NCBI GenBank assembly: GCA_025408425.1
Contig: JANXYX010000037.1
Location: 1 to 64,000, forward strand
DNA: 64,000 bases
Reading direction: 5' to 3'
Source: Granulicella sp.
GTDB lineage: Bacteria; Acidobacteriota; Terriglobia; Terriglobales; Acidobacteriaceae
The notes under the pieces are model-generated. The model saw only the letters and a program-made list of their open reading frames with translations. It did not search any database and had not been told where the DNA came from. Position 1 is the first letter of the stretch. The number at the start of each line of letters is the position of its first letter. The position numbers were made by a program, and so were the translations under genes. Positions 23,259-31,139 of this stretch are shown in pieces.

Positions 23259-24332
23259 CTAGGCGCTGACGGTTTCGGCTACCTGCTCGAGAACTTTGGT
23301 CCAGTGCTTGCCAGTGCGGGCGGCGTGGGCCTGTTTATGGAAGGCGTAGCCGGTGATGAGGGGAAGGGCGAGAGTGGCTTCGGAGAAGACCATCTGCTCG
23401 TAGGTGAGATCGACCTTGCCCCAGGAGCTGGCTTCCTTCAGGGTGGAACCGGAGAGGGCGCCGTCGCGGGCGTCGGCTACGGTGATCTGAATGGCGTACT
23501 TGTGCATGGAGGCTTCTACGCCAAGGATGTCGGCGGCTACGACGATGTCCTGGGCGAAGTTCTTGGGAACGCCGCCACCGATCATAAGGAGGCCGGTGGT
23601 GGGGTTGGCGATCTTGAGCTGGGTGATCTCGTAGAAGTCCTTGGCGGAGTCGATGGAGACCATGGGCTTGCCCTGGCGTGCGTGCTGGTGGGCGACGAAG
23701 CCGAAGCCTGCGGAGCAGTCAGAGAATGCGGGGCAGAAGATGGGAACGTTCTTTTCGTAGGCGGCGAGAATGATGGAGTCGCGACCGCCGGCCTGGGGGG
23801 TCTTGCCGTTGGCGACGAGGTAGGCGCCCATCTCGCGGATGAACTCGCGGGAGGAGTGGGGGCGTGTGGGGAGCGAGTTGGTGATCTGGTGGGTGGCTTC
23901 GTCGCAGATGCGGAGCTCTTCTTCGTCGATGAAGGTGTCGTAGATGCGGTCGATCATGAGTTCTCGGAGGTCGGCGTCGCCTGCTCCGTACTTGTACTCG
24001 TCACCGGCGATGTAGTGGTTGAAGCCGAGGGCCTCGAAGAAGTCCTGATCGACGATGTTGGCACCGGTGGAGACGATGGCGTCGACCATGTTGTTGCGGA
24101 CGAGGTCGACGAAGATCTTCTGGAGGCCGGCGGAGATGAGGGATCCGGCGAGGCAGAGGATGACTCCGCATTCGGTGTCGCGGAGCATCATGTCGTAGAT
24201 GCTGGCGGCGCGGGCGGTGTCACGCGCGGAGTAGGCCATGTGGGACATGGCATCGACCAGAGGGACGACGTTGTGCTGGGTGATGTCGAGGTGTTGGATA
24301 GGGCGGGCTAGAAGTTCTTTTTTGGTAGGCAT
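23259..24332 (-). CDS. Deoxyhypusine-synthase-family enzyme (bacterial DHS-like)
   Basis: A 357-residue NAD-dependent enzyme of the deoxyhypusine synthase fold. The catalytic lysine that carries the aminobutyl intermediate in eukaryotic DHS (SWGK) is kept as EASSWGKV, Lys306; GGGVPKNF corresponds to the GGGV.KH NAD region, and STGANIVDQDFFEALG to the spermidine/NAD site. Bacteria lack eIF5A, and characterised relatives include homospermidine synthases, so aminobutyl transfer to a polyamine is the likely reaction, but this is inferred. AGGGATG precedes the start. No polyamine genes adjoin it. Confidence 0.85.
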   Translation of the reverse strand: MPTKKELLARPIQHLDITQHNVVPLVDAMSHMAYSARDTARAASIYDMMLRDTECGVILCLAGSLISAGLQKIFVDLVRNNMVDAIVSTGANIVDQDFFEALGFNHYIAGDEYKYGAGDADLRELMIDRIYDTFIDEEELRICDEATHQITNSLPTRPHSSREFIREMGAYLVANGKTPQAGGRDSIILAAYEKNVPIFCPAFSDCSAGFGFVAHQHARQGKPMVSIDSAKDFYEITQLKIANPTTGLLMIGGGVPKNFAQDIVVAADILGVEASMHKYAIQITVADARDGALSGSTLKEASSWGKVDLTYEQMVFSEATLALPLITGYAFHKQAHAARTGKHWTKVLEQVAETVSA

Positions 24333-24510
24333 GTCATCCCTATTTTATAGCGGGTGTGCTTGATTGACACGGGGTTATGTGAATTTTGGAGAGTGGGGCA
24401 GCGGTACGACGGGTTTGTGCCCGGCCATTTACGCCCAGATGTTCTAGCGAAGACTTAGTCTCCGCTTATCTTGCCGGGACGCTTTCGACAGCCGCGCCAA
24501 AAGGTACAGG

Positions 24511-24541
24511 CCCCAGAATCGAGATATGGGGCACCCGCATT
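24511..24541 (+). repeat. Dispersed hairpin repeat R1, copy 3 (short)
   Basis: GGCCCCAGAATCGAGAT then ATGGGGCACCCG. The loop AGAATCGA matches that of the copies at 62 kb, and the outer stem GCCCCA/TGGGGC is kept. CATTTGTGG follows, as after other copies. Confidence 0.6.
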
Positions 24542-24566
24542 TGTGGAGTGGCGACGGAGAGCAAAC

Positions 24567-24598
24567 GCAGATTCCTCCGCTGCGCTGGGAATGACAAA
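24567..24598 (-). repeat. Dispersed hairpin repeat R2, degenerate copy
   Basis: ATTCC-TCCGCTGCGCT-GGGAAT-GACA: the same design as R2 elsewhere (ATCCT-TCGCTGCGCTC-AGGAT-GACA), with both stem arms changed so that pairing is preserved. Confidence 0.55.
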
Positions 24599-24643
24599 GA
24601 AAAAGGGTGGACAACGGCAGGAGCGCTGTGTGGAGGGTTTACC

Positions 24644-24686
24644 TTCCCACCCTTCCCGTTGAGGCTGCGAAGGATGGGGACCCGGG
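24644..24686 (+). repeat. Dispersed hairpin repeat R1, copy 4
   Basis: CCCA-C-CCTTC ... GAAGG-A-TGGGG ACCCGGG: again a constant outer stem, a C facing A, and a variable inner stem (CCTTC/GAAGG). One C of the usual GGGGCACCC is missing. TTTTGTGGCTGG follows. Confidence 0.6.
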
Positions 24687-24775
24687 CTTTTGTGGCTGGT
24701 GGGGAGTTGGGCAGGGCAAAAGCGGTTGGAGGTGTGGGTAGAAAGGTTTGGGCGGTTGTGGCGAGTTAGGCTCTC

Positions 24776-24820
24776 TCGGGGTCCTTCGCTGCGCTCAGGA
24801 TGACAGCAAGAGCAAACAAC
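24776..24820 (-). repeat. Dispersed hairpin repeat R2, copy a
   Basis: GGTCCTTCGCTGCGCTCAGG followed by ATGACAGCAAGAGC. The stem TCCT/AGGA encloses TCGCTGCGCTC. It lies only 16 bases before the pncB start, so it is probably within or next to the pncB leader. Confidence 0.8.
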
Positions 24821-24836
24821 GGCGACAATTGGCTGC

Positions 24837-26153
24837 ATGAATGTGAACTTTGCGGAGCGGGCGCACAACCATAACTGGAAGCTGGACCCGATTGTGCGGT
24901 CGCTGCTGGATACGGATTTTTATAAGCTGTTGATGCTGCAGTTTATTTGGAAGAACTTTCCGACGGTGTGGGTGACGAGCGAGGTGGTGAACCGAACGGT
25001 TCGGGTTCGGCTGGCAGAGCGGATTGACGCGGCGGCGCTGCGTGAGCAGATGGAGCATGTGCGGGGGTTGCGGTTTCGACGGAGTGAGATGGTGTGGCTG
25101 GCGGGCAATACGTTCTATGGGGTGCGGACGATCTTTGAGCCGGCGTTTCTGGAGTGGCTGGAGCATGATTTCAAGCTGAGTGAGTATGAGGTTACGGAGC
25201 AGGATGGGCAGTTGATTCTGCGGTTCAGCGGGCTGTGGACCGAGGTGACGATGTGGGAGGTGTATGCGCTGGCGATGGTGAGCGAGTTGAAGACGCGGTG
25301 GGCGTTGAGTCATCTGGGTGAGTTGGAACTGGATGTGTTGTATGCGCGAGCGAAGACCAGGTTGTGGGACAAGATTGAGAAGCTGCGTGAGGTTCCCGGG
25401 CTGAATGTTTCAGACTTTGGGACGCGGCGGCGACATAGCTTCTTGTGGCAGGAGTACTGCGTACAGGCGATGCGGGTGAGTCTGAATCAGAATGGTGCGA
25501 CGCGGTTTGCAGGGACTTCGAATACAGCGCTGGCGTACAAGCATGATCTGGAGGCAATTGGGACGAATGCTCATGAGTTGCCTATGGCGATGGCGGCGAT
25601 GGCGGAGAACGATCAGGAACTGAAGGCTTCGCAGTATAAGGTGCTGGAGTTGTGGCAACAGAGTTATGGTGGGGCGTTGCTGGTGATGCTGCCGGATACT
25701 TTTGGGACTACGCAGTTTCTGGAGGGCGCTCCGGATTGGGTGGCGGACTGGACGGGGCAGCGGGTGGACAGCAAGGATACGGTGGTGGCAGGGGATGAAT
25801 ATATTGCGTGGCTGATGAAGCGGGGACGGGATCCGAGGAAGAAGAGGCTGATTGCTTCGGATGGGCTGGATGTGGGGGATATTGTGCGGCTGCATGAGTA
25901 CTTCCATGGGCGGATACGGTTTAGCGCGGGGTGGGGGACGCTGCTGACGAATGATTTTCGCGGGTGCCATCCGAGAGGAGAGGACACGTTCGAGCCAATC
26001 AGTCTGGTGTGCAAGCTGATGACGGTGAATGGCCGACCGGCGGTGAAGTTGAGCGATAACGTGCGGAAGTCTACGGGGCCCGCAGATGAAGTGGAGCGTT
26101 ATCGGCGGGTGTTCGGGAGTGTGGCGGTGGATGGAGCGGTGGTGGTGGTTTAG
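24837..26153 (+). CDS. pncB: Nicotinate phosphoribosyltransferase
   Basis: Joins nicotinate and PRPP (using ATP) to nicotinate mononucleotide, the first step of the Preiss-Handler NAD salvage pathway. At 438 residues it has the length of the E. coli-type PncB. The N-terminal LLDTDFYKLLMLQF and the segments GTRRRHSFLWQEY, FAGTSNTALAYKHDLEAIGTNAHE and SDGLDVGDIVRLHEYF are hallmarks; the His in GTNAHE corresponds to the phosphorylated histidine. No clear Shine-Dalgarno. A repeat R2 copy lies just upstream. Followed at 21 bases by the nuclease gene, possibly co-transcribed. Confidence 0.94.
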   Translation: MNVNFAERAHNHNWKLDPIVRSLLDTDFYKLLMLQFIWKNFPTVWVTSEVVNRTVRVRLAERIDAAALREQMEHVRGLRFRRSEMVWLAGNTFYGVRTIFEPAFLEWLEHDFKLSEYEVTEQDGQLILRFSGLWTEVTMWEVYALAMVSELKTRWALSHLGELELDVLYARAKTRLWDKIEKLREVPGLNVSDFGTRRRHSFLWQEYCVQAMRVSLNQNGATRFAGTSNTALAYKHDLEAIGTNAHELPMAMAAMAENDQELKASQYKVLELWQQSYGGALLVMLPDTFGTTQFLEGAPDWVADWTGQRVDSKDTVVAGDEYIAWLMKRGRDPRKKRLIASDGLDVGDIVRLHEYFHGRIRFSAGWGTLLTNDFRGCHPRGEDTFEPISLVCKLMTVNGRPAVKLSDNVRKSTGPADEVERYRRVFGSVAVDGAVVVV

Positions 26154-26174
26154 GTTGCTGGTTATACTCTTCGC

Positions 26175-27104
26175 ATGACGAAGATGTTTGGGCTGTTTCG
26201 GGCGGTTGTGGCGGTGGCGCTTGTGCCTGTGATGACGGTTCAGCAGAGCTTTGCGTGGGGTAATGATGGGCATAAGATTATTAATCGGCTTGCGGGGGTG
26301 GGGTTGCCGGTGGCTGTGCCGGAGTTTCTGCGGTCTGCTGCGGGGTTGAATGCGCTGGAGTATTACGGGCCGGAACCGGATCGGTGGCGTAATGCGACGG
26401 AGCCGGAGTTAAATGCGGCGCAGGCTCCGGAGCACTTTATAAATCTGGAGGAGGCGGATCTATTGGGAGAGCTACCGCGGCGGCGGTATGACTATGTGCG
26501 GGCGCTGGCGTATGCGCAGAAGTCGCATCTGGATATGGCACTGACTCCAGAGAAGGTGGGGATGCAGCCGTACGAGACGGTGGAGTTATGGGAGCGGCTG
26601 AAGGCTGCGATGCGGGAGTATCGGGGGCTGCAGGCGAAGGGCGAGGATACGAAGCCGGTGGAGTGCGAGATTACTTTTCTGGCGGGATGGCTGGGGCACT
26701 ATGTGGCGGATGGGTCGATGCCGCTGCATACGTCGATTCAGTACAACGGATGGATGGGACCGAATCCGAATGGATATACGACGGAGCACCGGATTCACTC
26801 GCAGTTTGAGAGCACGTTTGTGACAGCGCATGTGAAGGCGGGGGATGTGGCTCCGCTGATGGGATCGAAGCCGGTGGTGATGGGAGATGTGTTTGTGGAG
26901 TATATGGCTTATCTACGGCACTCGAATACGCTTGTGGAGAAGACGTATCAGTTGGAGAAGGCAGGTGGGTTTGGGGGGGCGGGGACGGCTGAGGGGAAGG
27001 CGTTTGTGGATGAGCGCCTGGCGGCTGGAGCTACGGAGTTACGAGACATGATCTATACAGCTTGGGTGAGGTCGGCTGATCCGGTACCGGCGTACCGGCC
27101 TTGA
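26175..27104 (+). CDS. Secreted S1/P1-type zinc nuclease
   Basis: A 309-residue exported protein of the S1/P1 nuclease (zinc-dependent phospholipase C fold) family, cleaving single-stranded nucleic acids or removing 3'-phosphates. Signal peptide 1-27 (VVAVALVPVMTVQQSFA) is cut to leave Trp28 as the first residue, as required because that N-terminus binds zinc in this family; WGNDGHKIINRLA follows. Other zinc ligands are visible in PEHFINLEEAD and AGWLGHYVADGSMPLH. It may supply nucleosides from external DNA or RNA to the salvage genes at 30-35 kb. Confidence 0.88.
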   Translation: MTKMFGLFRAVVAVALVPVMTVQQSFAWGNDGHKIINRLAGVGLPVAVPEFLRSAAGLNALEYYGPEPDRWRNATEPELNAAQAPEHFINLEEADLLGELPRRRYDYVRALAYAQKSHLDMALTPEKVGMQPYETVELWERLKAAMREYRGLQAKGEDTKPVECEITFLAGWLGHYVADGSMPLHTSIQYNGWMGPNPNGYTTEHRIHSQFESTFVTAHVKAGDVAPLMGSKPVVMGDVFVEYMAYLRHSNTLVEKTYQLEKAGGFGGAGTAEGKAFVDERLAAGATELRDMIYTAWVRSADPVPAYRP

Positions 27105-27119
27105 GATTGGGCTGGAGAA

Positions 27120-27638
27120 TCAGGCTTCGGGGATGAGGGGATATTGGTGGTGCTGGACTCGACTGAGAAGGCGGGCAAGAAGTGGAGTGAGCATCAGAGC
27201 GATGATGGGGATGAGGACGACGGCGAGGATAGCCCAGAGGATGAGGGCATGACTCTCCCATAACCAGAGCTGGTGCGCGAGGGCGAAGGGCGTGGAGCGC
27301 GCGGCGTGGAAGAGCTCGTGGGGAGAGAGCGGCATGGGTGGGGTGTGGAAGACTCGACTGCCCAGGCGGATGAACGGGATGACGAGGATGATCTGCAAGG
27401 GATAGGCGAGGTGATTCGTAATCTGCGACGCGACGATGTTGAGGCGGAAGACGAATGCGAGCGCTAGGCAGAGGATGGTTGTGGAGCCGATGAGAGGGTT
27501 GATGCCGATGAGTATGCCGGCGGCGAGGCTCCAGGCGAGCTTTTGAGGGGAGGCTCCGCGTCGCAGGAGAGCAAGGACGGGGAGCGCGATGCGGCGATAG
27601 GCCCAGCCGTGCTGCGGGAGTGTTTGAGTCCGTGTCAC
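27120..27638 (-). CDS. DUF2062 membrane protein
   Basis: A 172-residue inner-membrane protein of the DUF2062 family, function unknown. Key family features are the segment SPQKLAWSLAAGILIGINPLIG near residue 30, the NHLAYPLQIILVIPFIRLG helix and a third hydrophobic segment before the C-terminus. Relatives are often found with glycosyl- or acyltransferases. Here it lies back to back with the plsC-olsB-plsC cluster and end to end with the nuclease gene. Confidence 0.85.
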   Translation of the reverse strand: MTRTQTLPQHGWAYRRIALPVLALLRRGASPQKLAWSLAAGILIGINPLIGSTTILCLALAFVFRLNIVASQITNHLAYPLQIILVIPFIRLGSRVFHTPPMPLSPHELFHAARSTPFALAHQLWLWESHALILWAILAVVLIPIIALMLTPLLARLLSRVQHHQYPLIPEA

Positions 27639-27692
27639 TCTCTAGAGGATAGACTGCGAGGATAGTCTGCGGTTGGCAAGTGATGAAGTTGA

Positions 27693-28499
27693 ATGGTGCG
27701 GAGGTTGGGATACGTGAGTTCTTTGCGGTTTTTTCTGCGGTCGGTGGGACGGAGCATTCAGTTGGTGGGGGTGTTTCTGGTGGCAGGGGCTGAATTGGCG
27801 ATGACACGTCCTGCGACGCGGCAGGCGCGTGCGGATTGGCTGCATCGGTTCTGTGCGCGAGCTGTGAAGAAGCTGGGTGTTGAGATTACTGTGATTGGAG
27901 AGTTCCCGGCGCGGGGAGCGGTGATTTCAAACCATCTGAGCTACGTGGATGTTGCAGTATTTGCGGCGCTGCGCCCTTGCGTGTTTGTGTCGAAGTTGGA
28001 GATTAAGGACTGGCCGGTAGTGGGGTGGATGACGACGATGTCTGGAACGGTGTACGTGGAACGGGGGCATGGTGGGTCGGCGGTGCGGGCCAGAGGCAGG
28101 ATGCAGGCAGCGATGGATGAGGGGCTGCCGGTGGTGTTCTTTCCCGAGGGGACTACGACGAATGGAAAGACTATGTTGAAGTTCCGTTCCGGACTGCTGG
28201 GGCAAGTGACGGATGTGGGTGCACCTGTAACGGCTGCCTATTTGCAGTACTCGCTGGGTGAAGGGAATGAGGCTGGAGTGAGTGTGGAAGATGATGTTTG
28301 CTATTGGGGGGAGCAACCGATGTGGCCGCATGTATTTCGTTTTCTGGGGCTCAGAAACGTGCGGGCGGAGGTACGGTTTGCTGAGAGGCCGATAGAGTTT
28401 TCGAGTGACTTGTTGCACCGGAAACATGCGGCGGTGGAGGCCAGGCTGGCGGTGATGGAGTTGGCGGCTGGGCAGTTGGCGGAGGAAGTGCACCATTAA
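27693..28499 (+). CDS. 1-acyl-sn-glycerol-3-phosphate acyltransferase-like protein (PlsC family)
   Basis: A 268-residue membrane-associated acyltransferase. Catalytic block I appears as NHLSYVD (H-x4-D) and block III as FFPEGTTTNG. A hydrophobic N-terminal helix (SIQLVGVFLVAG) anchors it. It transfers an acyl chain to a lyso-lipid. With the OlsB-like gene 100 bases downstream and a second PlsC-like gene after it, one of the two probably acts as OlsA on lyso-ornithine lipid. The ATG at 27693 has no ribosome site; a GTG at 27714 has GGAGG about nine bases before it and may be the real start. Confidence 0.88.
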   Translation: MVRRLGYVSSLRFFLRSVGRSIQLVGVFLVAGAELAMTRPATRQARADWLHRFCARAVKKLGVEITVIGEFPARGAVISNHLSYVDVAVFAALRPCVFVSKLEIKDWPVVGWMTTMSGTVYVERGHGGSAVRARGRMQAAMDEGLPVVFFPEGTTTNGKTMLKFRSGLLGQVTDVGAPVTAAYLQYSLGEGNEAGVSVEDDVCYWGEQPMWPHVFRFLGLRNVRAEVRFAERPIEFSSDLLHRKHAAVEARLAVMELAAGQLAEEVHH

Positions 28500-28599
28500 C
28501 TGATTCAACTAATCTTCATCGTACGTACAACTGGTATTAGAGAAGAGACGGCAGAGTGAGAGACGCAACCTCAGATATTGAACGGCATGAGGAGAGTCG

Positions 28600-29424
28600 A
28601 TGCTCGCTGCAATTGAGTCGCAGTCACTTGTACTGGTACCCGACGTCAATGTTTATTGTGAGTTGCCGAATCGGCTGCCTTCAAAGAAAGATATCCGGCT
28701 TGAGGCAGGCCTTTACGTCGCACGACTTGCAGTAACGGAGGCAGAGCGACTGGCAGCTTATCGGCTGCGGTTTCTGGTCTTCAACCTGGAGATGAACGAG
28801 GGGTTGGAGTCGTCGTATGCGGATGGTTACGATACGGACCGCTTCGACGATGTTTGCGACCACCTGATTGTGGAAGATGCGTCGACGGGCAAGATTGTCG
28901 GGACGTACCGGATCCAGATGGGAGACGTGGCAGAGCGGCATTTTGGCTACTACAGCGAGCAGGAGTTCTGCTTTGCACCGTATGAGGCGATGCGCAGCCA
29001 GATTGTAGAACTGGGTCGCGCTTGCATCCATCGGGAGCATCGTTCACAGGAGGTGCTGCACCTGCTGTGGCGTGGGATTGCGCGATATGCTCTGGTGAAT
29101 GGCGGGCGTTACATGATGGGCTGCTGTTCGCTGACTTCACAGAATCCGGAGATGGGACATGCGGTGTACCGCTCATTGAAGAGTTCCATGGTGGAGGCGG
29201 AGTTGGAGACGCAGCCTACTGCACCGTTCCGGATGCCGGCGGTGGTTGGGATGATTGAGGACATGCGTGCGCCAAAACTGCTGCGAGCGTACCTGACGAT
29301 TGGGGCGAAGGTATGCGGTGAGCCGGCGATTGATCGGGAGTTCAAGACGATCGTTTTTTTGACGATTCTCGATCTGCAGACGCTGCATCCACGGATGGCG
29401 ACACGGTTTCTTGAGGGGTGCTGA
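28600..29424 (+). CDS. olsB: OlsB-like N-acyltransferase (ornithine lipid synthesis)
   Basis: A 274-residue GNAT-fold enzyme of the Acetyltransf_5 family to which OlsB (L-ornithine N-alpha-acyltransferase) belongs. It joins a 3-hydroxyacyl group from ACP to ornithine, giving lyso-ornithine lipid. Visible marks are YRLRFLVFNLEMNEGLESS, DRFDDVCDHLIVED, VGTYRIQ and the VELGRACIHREHR strand-loop. GGAG lies before ATG 28600. Its stop codon lies inside the next gene (14-base overlap). The flanking PlsC-type genes strongly support the lipid role; ornithine as substrate is inferred. Confidence 0.82.
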   Translation: MLAAIESQSLVLVPDVNVYCELPNRLPSKKDIRLEAGLYVARLAVTEAERLAAYRLRFLVFNLEMNEGLESSYADGYDTDRFDDVCDHLIVEDASTGKIVGTYRIQMGDVAERHFGYYSEQEFCFAPYEAMRSQIVELGRACIHREHRSQEVLHLLWRGIARYALVNGGRYMMGCCSLTSQNPEMGHAVYRSLKSSMVEAELETQPTAPFRMPAVVGMIEDMRAPKLLRAYLTIGAKVCGEPAIDREFKTIVFLTILDLQTLHPRMATRFLEGC

Positions 29425-30301
29425 GCTGACGGCAGGACGTGCGCTGCGAGCGGTGTGGAGGGGGTTGCTGCTGCTGGCGTTGCTGGCGGCGGCTACGGTG
29501 GATGGACGCCTGCGAAGGCCTACTGTGGGCAGGGAAGGCGCGATCTGGATTCATGGGTGGTGCCGACGTATTGTGCGGTGGATGGGAGTTGGCCTGAGGG
29601 TCGAGGGCGCGCTGCCGAGGGGTGGCGTAGTAGTGTGTAACCATTTAAGTTACCTTGATATTTTAATGTTCAGTGCGATAACGCCGTTTGTGATGGTGGC
29701 GAAGACTGAGGTGCGTCGCTGGCCTCTATTGGGATGGCTGACGGCGCAGGCGGGGACTGTCTATGTAGAGCGGGGCGGTGGGCCTGCTACGTATCCGGGG
29801 GTGAATGCTGCTATGGCGGAGGCCTACCGGAGGGGATTGCCAGTGCTGTTCTTTCCGGAGGGAACTACTACGGATGGGCTGTATCCGGAAGGTGGGGTGA
29901 TGCCGTTTCGTCGGGGGCTGTTTCACTCGGTGCTCAAGGATGAGGTTCCGCTGAGTGTTGCGGCGCTGCGGTACTCCCTGGACGAGGGTAATGGTACGGC
30001 GACAGTTGCGAATGACGTTTGCTGGTGGGGGGATACGTTGTTCGCGCCGCATATATTTGCGTTTCTTGGATTACGGGGTGTACGGGCGGTGGTGCGGTTT
30101 GGAGCCGAGATTGCAACTCGGGACGATCGGTGGGTCTTGTCTGAGGGGGCGCGGGCGGCGGTGTCTGCGATGTATCGGGAACTAGCCGGAGAGGGGAGTG
30201 TATTGCCTGAGCCTGAGCATCCTGCGATGCATTGGATAAGGGAGCGCCGGGGGGAGGCTGTGGTGTCCAGGGCTATCAGGAGGTTGCGATTTGTGGAATG
30301 A
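29411..30301 (+). CDS. Second PlsC-family acyltransferase, OlsA candidate
   Basis: A 296-residue membrane acyltransferase with NHLSYLD (H-x4-D), FFPEGTTTDG and a hydrophobic N-terminal stretch (LLLLALLAAATV). It overlaps olsB by 14 bases, so the two are translationally coupled, and it is the better candidate for OlsA, which adds the second acyl chain to lyso-ornithine lipid. It is about 35-40% similar by eye to the PlsC-like protein at 27693, suggesting duplication. Its end overlaps the convergent punA by 26 bases. Confidence 0.85.
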   Translation: MRGAELTAGRALRAVWRGLLLLALLAAATVDGRLRRPTVGREGAIWIHGWCRRIVRWMGVGLRVEGALPRGGVVVCNHLSYLDILMFSAITPFVMVAKTEVRRWPLLGWLTAQAGTVYVERGGGPATYPGVNAAMAEAYRRGLPVLFFPEGTTTDGLYPEGGVMPFRRGLFHSVLKDEVPLSVAALRYSLDEGNGTATVANDVCWWGDTLFAPHIFAFLGLRGVRAVVRFGAEIATRDDRWVLSEGARAAVSAMYRELAGEGSVLPEPEHPAMHWIRERRGEAVVSRAIRRLRFVE

Positions 30302-31124
30302 GGGCGGTAAGGAGTGTGGTGAACTGGCGTTCGACGCGGCGGCCAATCTCGATGACATCCTCGTGGTGGATGATTTCGTTGGTGACTCCGGCGGCCATGT
30401 TGGTGACGAGAGAGAGGCCCAGGACTTCGATGCCCATGTGGCGGGCGACGATGACCTCGTGGACGGTGGACATACCGACCAGGTCGGCTCCGAGGGTGCG
30501 GAAGGCACGGATCTCGGCAGGGGTTTCGAAGCTGGGGCCGAGGACGGCGAGGTAGACGCCTTCCGTGAGTGTGAAACCTTGTCTGGCGGCTTCGTCGATA
30601 GCGAGGGTGCGTAGCGCGGGGGAGTAGGCGGTGGACATGTCGAAGAAGCGCTCACCTGTGCTGGGTTTGATGGCGAAGCGTGGTTCGTTGGGACCCAGGG
30701 CGGCGTTTGAGCCGGTGAGGTTGATGTGGTCGGAGATGGCGACGAGGGAGCCTTGGGGGATGTTGGGGCGGATGCCGCCGGCGGCGTTAGTGACGATGAG
30801 GGTGGTGCAGCCAAGGAGGCCAAGAACGCGGGTGGGGAAGGTGACGGCAGAGAGAGGGTAGCCCTCGTAGGCGTGGACTCGGCCTTGCATGACGGCTACG
30901 GGGACTCCGGCGATGTGGCCGAGGACGAGTTGGCCGGAGTGGCCGACGACGGTGGACTGGGGGAAGTGGGGAATATCGGAGTAAGGAATGGTGGTTGGTT
31001 CCGAGACCTGGGAGGCGAAGTTGCCGAGGCCAGAGCCGAGGATGATGCCGAGGCGAGGGGTGGGGGGAGTCTTGCTGCGGATGAAGTTGGCTGCGGATTG
31101 TGCTTTGGCGTAGAGATCGGTCAT
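30276..31124 (-). CDS. punA: Purine nucleoside phosphorylase (trimeric, class I)
   Basis: Splits inosine and guanosine (and deoxy forms) with phosphate to the base and (deoxy)ribose 1-phosphate. At 282 residues it fits the trimeric family. Motifs: phosphate loop GSGLG, GHSG, the purine site VTNAAGG, the family motif GPSFETPAEIRAFRTLGADLVGMST, and NMAAG. It lies 15 bases after nupC on the same strand, so uptake and cleavage are coupled. The last 26 bases overlap the tail of the convergent PlsC gene. Confidence 0.94.
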   Translation of the reverse strand: MTDLYAKAQSAANFIRSKTPPTPRLGIILGSGLGNFASQVSEPTTIPYSDIPHFPQSTVVGHSGQLVLGHIAGVPVAVMQGRVHAYEGYPLSAVTFPTRVLGLLGCTTLIVTNAAGGIRPNIPQGSLVAISDHINLTGSNAALGPNEPRFAIKPSTGERFFDMSTAYSPALRTLAIDEAARQGFTLTEGVYLAVLGPSFETPAEIRAFRTLGADLVGMSTVHEVIVARHMGIEVLGLSLVTNMAAGVTNEIIHHEDVIEIGRRVERQFTTLLTALIPQIATS

Positions 31125-31139
31125 GTTTGTCTTTTGAGG

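Larger units (their letters stand above)
24333..24836. other. Repeat-rich spacer upstream of pncB
   Basis: No gene in 504 bases. It holds two copies of repeat R1 (24511-24541, 24644-24686) and two of repeat R2 (degenerate at 24567-24598, clear at 24776-24820). Frames across it (for example 24386-24769 plus, 24455-24868 minus) are made of repeat translations such as CCHPERSEG and VIPSAAEE and are not genes. Confidence 0.75.

Noticed and set aside
24455-24868. 137-codon minus-strand frame upstream of pncB
   Set aside because: Its peptide is made of R1 and R2 repeat translations (CCHPERSEG, VIPSAAEE) and overlaps the pncB start.
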